Source: JAGOQQ01 sp031973235
GTDB lineage: Bacteria; Patescibacteriota; Minisyncoccia; Phycocordibacterales; UBA9973
Direction of reading: 5' to 3'
DNA length: 9,065 nucleotides
Assembly: GCA_031973235.1 (NCBI GenBank)
Contig: DALYDM010000023.1
Coordinates: 1 to 9,065, forward strand
Below the pieces are notes generated by a model. It was not told the DNA's origin and did no database searches. It saw nothing but the letters and a program-made list of their open reading frames with translations. Positions 4,402 through 9,065 of the stretch are shown here, in pieces (position 1 is the first letter of the stretch; every line of letters begins with the position of its first letter). Made by a program: the position numbers and the translations under genes.

Positions 4402-5008
4402 TATTATTCTCTAGAGTTTTATATTCGTTTACCTTATCTTTCAATACAAGAGCAATGACTTTTTCAACGAGTTTTTTTGGATCAGAATCAAACACGATCT
4501 TATCATTTGGCCGATGTCCACGTGAAAGTATGTCCTTGATTGTCTCGTCCATATCCCAGCTTCCCTCAAGAACTCCAATCGGCTTTCCATCTTCAAATGC
4601 AATAGTAAACTCATGAATTGTTCCAATTCTTCCACATCCCACCAATAATGCATCACACGATCGAGTAAACAACAAATCTCTTCCAGGGAAACCAAACCCT
4701 GTATATACAATCAAATCCATATAATCAAGAGGTAATCGATATACATCAACATGTTCACGCTCACTTGCTGCCGGCGAGAGTCCAATTGAAATCCCTCGCT
4801 CTTCTTTTGTACCCATCGCTGACCACAGCGGAAATCCTGTGGTAGCACCAGTAACGAGAATACCGCCTTGTCGTACAATCTCGCGACCAAGCTCTTTTGC
4901 CTTAGCAAGTGCATCAATACCACAATGTCCAGTTTCTGCAGCACCTGATACACCGAGTTTTAATTTTAGATGATTGTGTTTTATATTTTCTTCCATACGT
5001 ATTAGCAT
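4397..5008 (-). CDS. LOG/SLOG-family Rossmann-fold protein
   Basis: The fold belongs to the SLOG/LOG group (DprA- and lysine-decarboxylase-like Rossmann proteins), several of which are nucleotide N-glycosidases that release a base from nucleoside monophosphates. In this 203-residue protein the first strand and loop are KLGVSGAAETGHCG (17-30), then ILVTGATTGFP (50-60). A GRDLLFTRSCDALLVGCGRIGTIHEFTIAFEDGKPIGVL stretch follows (109-147). GCGRIGTIHE corresponds to the PGGxGTxxE signature of LOG enzymes, with the acidic residue (E133) kept but the PGG part changed to GCG. Substrate is therefore uncertain. If the ATG at 5008 is used it overlaps the upstream nuclease gene by 7 nt; an alternative ATG at 4996 starts 5 nt after that stop. 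Either way the two genes are likely translationally coupled. Confidence 0.82.
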   Translation of the reverse strand: MLIRMEENIKHNHLKLKLGVSGAAETGHCGIDALAKAKELGREIVRQGGILVTGATTGFPLWSAMGTKEERGISIGLSPAASEREHVDVYRLPLDYMDLIVYTGFGFPGRDLLFTRSCDALLVGCGRIGTIHEFTIAFEDGKPIGVLEGSWDMDETIKDILSRGHRPNDKIVFDSDPKKLVEKVIALVLKDKVNEYKTLENNK

Positions 5009-6372
5009 TCTAAATCTACTACCTGACCCTGTTCTGGTGCATATGCTTCAACTCCAAGATAATCTCGAAGTCTCTGTGCAAGAAATAATGATGATTTTGG
5101 CTCACCCATTGCAACATAGACTCGCTTTACCTTATCTGCCATTTTTTCAACAAACTCAATGAGGTGATCAGAGTCTTTGTGACCCGAGTATCCACTAATT
5201 TTCTCAATTCGGGCTTTTATGGAAATCATTTCACCGTTTATCCTAACCTCTTTTTCACCATCCTCAATAAGCCTACCCAACGTTCCGACCGACTGATATC
5301 CAATAAGAAGCAAGGTGCTATCTGGATCAGGTAAGTAGTGTTTTTCGTGATGTATTATTCTTCCACCGTTTGACATCCCTGACCCTGCGATAATTATTTT
5401 AGGATTTGGTTCGCTAAATATTCGTTTTGATTCTTCTGTTTCAGCGGTCACATGAAGACCATCAAACTTGAAAATGTCGTCCCCACCTTCGATACGTTTT
5501 TGAGCACTTTCATTAAAATATTTTGTGTAATTTCTGTACACCTTTGTGAGCTCGATAGCCAGTGGTGAATCAAAATACACAGGCATAAATGGTATGCGTT
5601 TATCTTCAACAAAATCATTTATTTCATACAATAATTCCTGACTTCGTTCGAGTGAAAATGTAGGAATTACGAGTGCACCTTTGCGATTGAAATTGTCTTC
5701 GATTACTTGTTCAAGACGTTTTTTTCTTTCGTCACGTGATTCATGATTTCTATCTCCATATACTGATTCCATAATCAAATAATCAACATCAACAAGTTCC
5801 TCAGTGTCACGTAAAAGTGGAGATGGGGAATTTCCCAAATCTCCAGTAAACACAATTTTCTTTTCATTATATAAAATCTCAAGCATTGCAGACCCAAGAA
5901 TATGACCTGAGTCTTTAAACGTCATTTGAAAACCGTGATCAATGTTGATTTTTTGATGATATGGCACACCCTCCCATAGGTGCATGATGTCCTTTACCTT
6001 TTTTTCATCATAAATAGAATCTAGTCCATGATCTTTATCTTTTGAAAGAATTGCACACGTATCAAGAAGCATAGGAAGAACAATATCTTTTGTCGCGTCT
6101 GTAGAAATAATCTTTCCTCGAAATCCATCATGGTAAAGTTTTGGAATACGACCAATATGATCAATATGTGCATGCGTAATAAAAAGAATGTCTATTGTTT
6201 TCGGATCATACGGAAAATCTTCCCAGTTTACTTCGTCTGCGAGCTTGGTACCTTGAGTTAGACCACAATCGACGAGAAATTTCTTTCCCTCACCTTCTAG
6301 CAAAAAATTTGCCCCTGTAACAGAGCCTGTACCTGCACAAAATGTTAATGTCAGCTTCTTTTTATTCGCCAT
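5002..6372 (-). CDS. beta-CASP metallo-beta-lactamase ribonuclease (CPSF73/Ysh1-like)
   Basis: The 456-residue protein carries the full set of motifs of beta-CASP RNA nucleases. They are an N-terminal GTGSVTGANFLLE strand and D35, motif 2 THAHIDHIG (H67, H69, D71, H72), motif 3 DSGHILGSAM (H157) and motif 4 FTGDLGN (D178). The beta-CASP insert contains motif A MESVYGDR (E202), motif B SGMSNGGRIIHH (H341) and motif C SGYSGHKD (H398). The C-terminal part from about 392 matches the RNA-specificity domain. All metal ligands appear intact, so an active two-zinc nuclease for RNA processing or turnover is expected. It resembles the stand-alone bacterial COG1236 type rather than the longer RNase J. 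It lies 7 nt downstream of the membrane protein gene and overlaps the LOG gene. TATAAT occurs 6 nt before its ATG. Confidence 0.92.
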   Translation of the reverse strand: MANKKKLTLTFCAGTGSVTGANFLLEGEGKKFLVDCGLTQGTKLADEVNWEDFPYDPKTIDILFITHAHIDHIGRIPKLYHDGFRGKIISTDATKDIVLPMLLDTCAILSKDKDHGLDSIYDEKKVKDIMHLWEGVPYHQKINIDHGFQMTFKDSGHILGSAMLEILYNEKKIVFTGDLGNSPSPLLRDTEELVDVDYLIMESVYGDRNHESRDERKKRLEQVIEDNFNRKGALVIPTFSLERSQELLYEINDFVEDKRIPFMPVYFDSPLAIELTKVYRNYTKYFNESAQKRIEGGDDIFKFDGLHVTAETEESKRIFSEPNPKIIIAGSGMSNGGRIIHHEKHYLPDPDSTLLLIGYQSVGTLGRLIEDGEKEVRINGEMISIKARIEKISGYSGHKDSDHLIEFVEKMADKVKRVYVAMGEPKSSLFLAQRLRDYLGVEAYAPEQGQVVDLEC

Positions 6373-6379
6373 GTGATTA

Positions 6380-6805
6380 TTATACCTTGTTGATGGATTT
6401 TATAACACGTTCATAACTTGAAATAAAATATAATGCACCCACGATTCCCCCTCCAAGGTCAAAACAAATATCTGAAAGTGAATCGATTGGATTTGCAAGA
6501 TCAAGTGTACCAATAGTTTCCATTCCAAATTCAAAAAGCTCCCACGCAACACCAACAATCAAAACAGAAATAAGCGCAACAATGAGCATTTTCTTCGGGC
6601 GAGAAATATCTTCGTATGTGGTACGACGATATTTATAAATAAACAATGTTGTTAGCGCCACCCACAACCCTCCAAGTGCATGCATTGGCATATCAAACCA
6701 CCACACTATACTGTACCAGTGAAATTTCGTTGCAAGTAAATTGATTACAAAAATTCCAACAATAAGTATGAGTATTTTGATCAACATTCGTCTCTGAATT
6801 GTCAT
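6380..6805 (-). CDS. Small multi-pass membrane protein (DUF2238/YjdF- or VanZ-like)
   Basis: The 141-residue protein has about four hydrophobic segments: 8-25 (IKILILIVGIFVINLLAT), 40-57, 72-91 and 115-130. Conserved-looking polar residues lie at the membrane faces: WWFDMPMHALGG (D38, H42), AWELFEF (E89, E92) and DSLSDICFDLGGGIVGAL (D107, D111, D115). This D-x-x-x-H ... E-x-x-E ... D-x-x-x-D arrangement resembles the YjdF/DUF2238 inner-membrane family and some VanZ-like proteins, whose biochemical role is not firmly established. The gene is first in a minus-strand cluster with the beta-CASP nuclease and the LOG protein. It lies directly downstream of the small RNA terminator, with an extended -10 (TGCTACACT) 9 nt before its ATG. 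Family call is tentative; membrane topology is well supported. Confidence 0.75.
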   Translation of the reverse strand: MTIQRRMLIKILILIVGIFVINLLATKFHWYSIVWWFDMPMHALGGLWVALTTLFIYKYRRTTYEDISRPKKMLIVALISVLIVGVAWELFEFGMETIGTLDLANPIDSLSDICFDLGGGIVGALYFISSYERVIKSINKV

Positions 6806-6814
6806 TATGTATAC

Positions 6815-6823
6815 AGTGTAGCA
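6815..6823 (-). promoter_or_regulatory. Extended -10 element before the 141-residue membrane protein gene
   Basis: On the minus strand TGCTACACT (TGn plus TACACT) lies between the small-RNA terminator and the ATG at 6805, with 9 nt from its end to the ATG. It could drive the membrane protein - nuclease - LOG cluster independently of read-through. Confidence 0.4.
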
Positions 6824-6826
6824 TAG

Positions 6827-6853
6827 AAAAATCCGCTCAAAGAGCGGATTTTT
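6827..6853 (-). terminator. Intrinsic terminator of the 6S-like small RNA
   Basis: A perfect 12-bp stem (6827-6838 / 6842-6853, core ATCCGCTC / GAGCGGAT) with a 3-nt loop ends in a T run on the minus strand. It lies 3 nt downstream of the closing helix of the small RNA. Because it precedes the membrane protein start by about 21 nt, it could also act as an attenuator. Confidence 0.85.
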
Positions 6854-6999
6854 CTTACGGCTATCTGGGCAAAATTACCTTAGCATTAAGCTAGGTGGGC
6901 ACCTGAATACGAAGCCAAAGCAATGTATTACATTAGGAATGCGTCCATTCCAAGTTCCCATAGTGATATTGTTTCTAGGTAATTTTTCCAAATAACCGT
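6827..6999 (-). ncRNA. Structured small RNA, candidate 6S RNA
   Basis: No protein gene fits between 6806 and 7092. The minus strand here encodes an RNA of about 173 nt. Its first 12 bases (6999-6988, ACGGUUAUUUGG) pair with CCAGAUAGCCGU (6868-6857) through two G-U pairs. After a small asymmetric loop, AAAAUUACCU (6986-6977) pairs with AGGUAAUUUU (6880-6871). The 22-bp closing helix starts exactly at the transcription start predicted from TTGCGT-18-TATAAT and ends 3 nt before the terminator. Inside are a large unpaired region and apical hairpins, for example GGAAUG/CAUUCC and AAUGU/ACAUU. On the 3' side a CACCUAGC...GCUAAGG hairpin recalls the 3' bubble hairpin of 6S RNA (CACCUUGAACC...GGGUUCAAGG in E. 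coli). Size and layout suit 6S RNA, which sequesters sigma70 polymerase. A leader riboswitch for the membrane protein gene is the alternative. The RNA gene itself is more certain than its identity. Confidence 0.6.
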
Positions 7000-7005
7000 A
7001 CCCTA

Positions 7006-7035
7006 ATTATATACAAAGTGTCCAATCTCACGCAA
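7006..7035 (-). promoter_or_regulatory. Promoter of the 6S-like small RNA
   Basis: On the minus strand TTGCGT (7035-7030) and a perfect TATAAT (7011-7006) are 18 nt apart, predicting a start at about 6999. That is the first base of the closing helix. Confidence 0.7.
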
Positions 7036-7061
7036 TCTATACACAAAATAAAATATGTTTT

Positions 7062-7094
7062 AAAAAAATCACCGCCATTTCTGGCGGTGATTTT
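7062..7094 (-). terminator. Intrinsic terminator of ndk
   Basis: A perfect 13-bp stem (7065-7077 / 7082-7094, AAAATCACCGCCA and complement) is closed on the minus strand by a GAAA tetraloop and followed by further T. The ndk stop codon (7093-7095) lies in the outer stem. Confidence 0.88.
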
Positions 7095-7569
7095 ATGCTT
7101 TATGCTCGGCGTATACAAAATCTGTATCAATTTTTTGATACACAAAGAGTTCTTCTGGTGCAAAAAATCGACTGATTTCAAGTTCTCCATTTTCAACTGA
7201 ATCTGATGCATGAACAATGTTTGACTGAGTTGAAAGTGAGAAATCTCCTCGAATCGTACCTGCATTTGCTTCCCACGCCTTTGTTGGTCCAACCAAAAGT
7301 CGTATTGCAGAAACTGCATTGATACCTTCAAGTGCAACCACAACGACTGGAGATGATTTCATAAAATCACGAATACCAGGGAAAAATGGTTTGTCTTTTA
7401 TATGAGAATAGTGCTCTTCAAGAGTTGCATCAGCAACACTCATCATCTTGAGTCCGATGATTTTTAGCCCTTTTCGCTCAAATCGTCCGACAATCTCACC
7501 GATGAGGTTTCTCTGTACTGCGTCTGGCTTAATAATAATCAGTGATTTTTCGTGTACTGGTTGTGACAT
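7093..7569 (-). CDS. ndk: Nucleoside diphosphate kinase
   Basis: Ndk transfers the gamma phosphate of ATP to nucleoside diphosphates through a phosphohistidine. The 158-residue protein has the expected landmarks: IIIKPDAVQRN (11-21), the HYSHIKDKPFF segment (53-63) with the phosphate-contact Lys-Pro-Phe-Phe, and GPTKAWEANAGTIRGDF (94-110). The active-site segment is NIVHASDS with catalytic His120. The usual HGSDS is HASDS here, a mild change. It is about 10-15 residues longer than typical, mostly at the N-terminus and a short charged C-terminus. The gene stands alone between its own promoter, immediately after the stop of the upstream ATPase gene, and its own terminator. No Shine-Dalgarno sequence is visible in the roughly 27-nt leader. 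Confidence 0.95.
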   Translation of the reverse strand: MSQPVHEKSLIIIKPDAVQRNLIGEIVGRFERKGLKIIGLKMMSVADATLEEHYSHIKDKPFFPGIRDFMKSSPVVVVALEGINAVSAIRLLVGPTKAWEANAGTIRGDFSLSTQSNIVHASDSVENGELEISRFFAPEELFVYQKIDTDFVYAEHKA

Positions 7570-7602
7570 GGTTGAATCAAATTTATTGAATAATGTGTGC
7601 TT

Positions 7603-7631
7603 ATACTACCATAATGATAGCCGAGAATCAA
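7603..7631 (-). promoter_or_regulatory. Promoter of ndk
   Basis: On the minus strand TTGATT (7631-7626) and TAGTAT (7608-7603) are 17 nt apart, in the 63-bp gap between the ATPase stop codon and ndk. The predicted start is near 7596. An overlapping TATAAG offers an alternative -10 with poorer spacing. Confidence 0.5.
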
Positions 7632-7632
7632 T

Positions 7633-9065
7633 TTACGACACTCTGTATCGACGTGCAACCTCTGCTTCGACTTCTTGCCTGTCACGCCCATACATTAGGT
7701 ATGATAATTCTTTCAATTTCTCCACAATTTCAGGTCGTCCTTCTGGTGGTCTTAGTGTCTCAATATTAAATGGTTTTACCGGTTGGCCATTAACCAACAA
7801 CTTCAAGTATGCATTATAATTTTCAAGCTTTATCAAATCATCCGCACTAAACACTGGTGCAAATTGGGATTCAAAATATTTTGCATCGTCAACTCCAACT
7901 CTAAACACTGCCATTGAACCTACGTTTCCAAATACTGCGTTTTTTATACCTTCATCAAGTTGGCCGATATACTGATGAGCAATATTGAGTGACAGTCTAT
8001 ATTTTCGTGCTTCAGAAAGAATTTGAGAGATCGAATTTGTGGTAACATTTTGGAATTCATCTATATACAAATAGAAATCATTGAGCTTCTGCCCCATAGC
8101 ATCTGTTCGAGACAATGCTGACATCAAAATTTTCCCTACTATCACAAGACCAAGAAGACTTGAATTAATTTCTCCCAACCTTCCCTTAGACAGATTCACA
8201 AGCAAAATCTTTTTGTTGTCCATAATCTCTCGAAAATTAAACACAGATTTTTCTTGTGCAACAATAGGACGCATAATTTCGTTTGAAAGAAACACGTCAA
8301 ACTTAGATACGATATACGGTACTATGTTTTGCAACGATGCCTCACCTCCTGCCTTTGACGCAATGTTTTGCCAAAACTGCAGCACAACAGGATTGTTACA
8401 TTTTGAAAGCTTCAATGCGCGAAACTTTTCATCCGCAAGGACACGAGAGATATCAAGAAGAGTATTTCCACTCTCTGGGTCTTCAAGTACAAGCATTGTG
8501 GCATTTCTAAAATACTGCTCAAACATCGGACCACCCGCAGTCTTCATATCAAACAACTTATTGAAAATTGAGAGCATTTCATCAACCACAAAACTTTTCT
8601 GTTCTGGAAATCGTGGATCATATTCGAGCATATTGAGACCCATCGGTCGTGCAGTGTATGCAGGATCAAAATAAATTACATCATCAATACGCTCACGCGG
8701 AATTGACGCGAGTATGTCTTGAATATCATTTCCGTGAGGATCTATGTAGCACACACCGTGCCCCGCCTCGATGTCTTGGACAATCATATTCTTCAATAGG
8801 GTTGTCTTACCTGTACCAGTTTGACCGATACAATAAAAATGTCTTACACGATCCTCCTTTGTAAGATACGCTGGGGTTTCAAACCCTCGATATCTATTTA
8901 CTCCAAGAAGTGTGCCTTCTGCAACAAGCTCAAGTGGTGCAGATGAAGTTCCTGCTCGTGCCTGCTTGAGTTGAGGTGTACTTGTAATTCCATAAGGGAA
9001 ATGAACCATGGTAGCTAATTCATGCAAATTGAGCACAAGTTTTTTTGAATCATCATATATTCGAT
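7633..9065 (-). CDS. Type IV secretion-like DNA-translocating ATPase (VirD4/TraD/DUF87 type), 5' end missing
   Basis: This is the C-terminal part of a RecA-fold hexameric ATPase of the VirD4/TraG/HerA group, which moves DNA or protein through membrane-linked machines. Counting from a GTG at 9036, the Walker A is GQTGTGKTTLL (71-81). CYIDPHGNDIQDIL follows (about 96-109), then the Walker B FYLYIDEFQNV, an ISQILSEARKYRLSLNIAHQYIGQL sensor-like region and a NAVFGNVGSMAVFRVG motif. This order is standard for conjugation-coupling ATPases. The GTG is probably not the start: the frame stays open to the window edge (RIYDDSKKL precedes it), and relatives as I recall them have an N-terminal membrane part before the ELATMVHFP segment. 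The gene is therefore given as continuing past 9065. It ends 63 bp before ndk. In CPR genomes such proteins are often chromosomal and may serve pili or DNA uptake; no other secretion gene is visible. Confidence 0.85.
   Translation of the reverse strand, partial: RIYDDSKKLVLNLHELATMVHFPYGITSTPQLKQARAGTSSAPLELVAEGTLLGVNRYRGFETPAYLTKEDRVRHFYCIGQTGTGKTTLLKNMIVQDIEAGHGVCYIDPHGNDIQDILASIPRERIDDVIYFDPAYTARPMGLNMLEYDPRFPEQKSFVVDEMLSIFNKLFDMKTAGGPMFEQYFRNATMLVLEDPESGNTLLDISRVLADEKFRALKLSKCNNPVVLQFWQNIASKAGGEASLQNIVPYIVSKFDVFLSNEIMRPIVAQEKSVFNFREIMDNKKILLVNLSKGRLGEINSSLLGLVIVGKILMSALSRTDAMGQKLNDFYLYIDEFQNVTTNSISQILSEARKYRLSLNIAHQYIGQLDEGIKNAVFGNVGSMAVFRVGVDDAKYFESQFAPVFSADDLIKLENYNAYLKLLVNGQPVKPFNIETLRPPEGRPEIVEKLKELSYLMYGRDRQEVEAEVARRYRVS

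Noticed and set aside
6806..7062. Small RNA read on the plus strand instead of the minus strand
   Set aside because: The good promoter, closing helix start and terminator order are consistent only on the minus strand.
8081..8864. Plus-strand frames of 197 and 71 codons opposite the ATPase gene
   Set aside because: Antisense shadows of a strongly conserved Walker-type ATPase; no domain character of their own.
1..9065. CRISPR arrays, insertion sequences, tRNA genes, att-type direct repeats
   Set aside because: Scanning by eye showed no regularly spaced repeats, transposase-like frames, complete tRNA clover-leafs other than the tRNA-like ends of tmRNA, or flanking direct repeats.

Overview
The window looks like a piece of a small, AT-rich bacterial genome, most likely a Candidate Phyla Radiation lineage (Patescibacteria, Parcubacteria-like). 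The grounds are short and tightly packed housekeeping genes, few clear Shine-Dalgarno sequences, a DUF87/VirD4-type ATPase with the LNLHELATMVHFP segment I associate with this group, and family members at or below usual length. The lineage call is inference. TGA is used as a stop at least once, at the end of the 118-residue gene, so nothing suggests a UGA-recoded code.

Left part (1-2345): the 5' end of an ftsH-like gene runs off the left edge on the minus strand. Next comes an unrecognised 118-residue minus-strand gene. A divergent spacer with two palindromes leads to the trans-translation pair: smpB on the plus strand, then the tmRNA gene (ssrA) beginning 2 nt after the smpB stop codon. A single-pass membrane protein of unknown function follows, with a near-consensus promoter and a terminator that runs into the truB stop codon.

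Middle (2343-4401): truB (minus) is divergent from the infC-rpmI-rplT operon (plus; IF3, L35, L20). The infC leader carries a terminator-like hairpin and infC starts on UUG. The operon ends in a palindrome shared with the convergent minus-strand operon.

Right-middle (4397-7000): a minus-strand cluster encodes a small multi-pass membrane protein, a beta-CASP metallo-beta-lactamase ribonuclease and a LOG/SLOG-fold protein. Upstream of it, in a gap with no protein gene, is a minus-strand small RNA of about 173 nt. It has its own promoter, a long end-to-end closing helix and an intrinsic terminator. Size and architecture suggest 6S RNA, with a cis-acting leader as the main alternative.

Right end (7065-9065): ndk (nucleoside diphosphate kinase) and the 3' part of a type IV secretion-like DNA-pumping ATPase gene, both minus strand; the latter continues off the right edge.

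The window is mostly information processing and RNA/protein quality control: ribosome rescue (SmpB plus tmRNA), membrane proteolysis (FtsH), tRNA modification (TruB), translation initiation and 50S assembly (IF3, L35, L20), RNA turnover (beta-CASP nuclease), and perhaps RNA polymerase control by 6S-like RNA. I see no CRISPR array, insertion sequence or tRNA gene. The most unusual features are the 6S-like RNA, a 27-bp inverted repeat that includes the tmRNA 3' end, several start codons directly behind -10 elements (possible leaderless mRNAs), and the infC leader hairpin.
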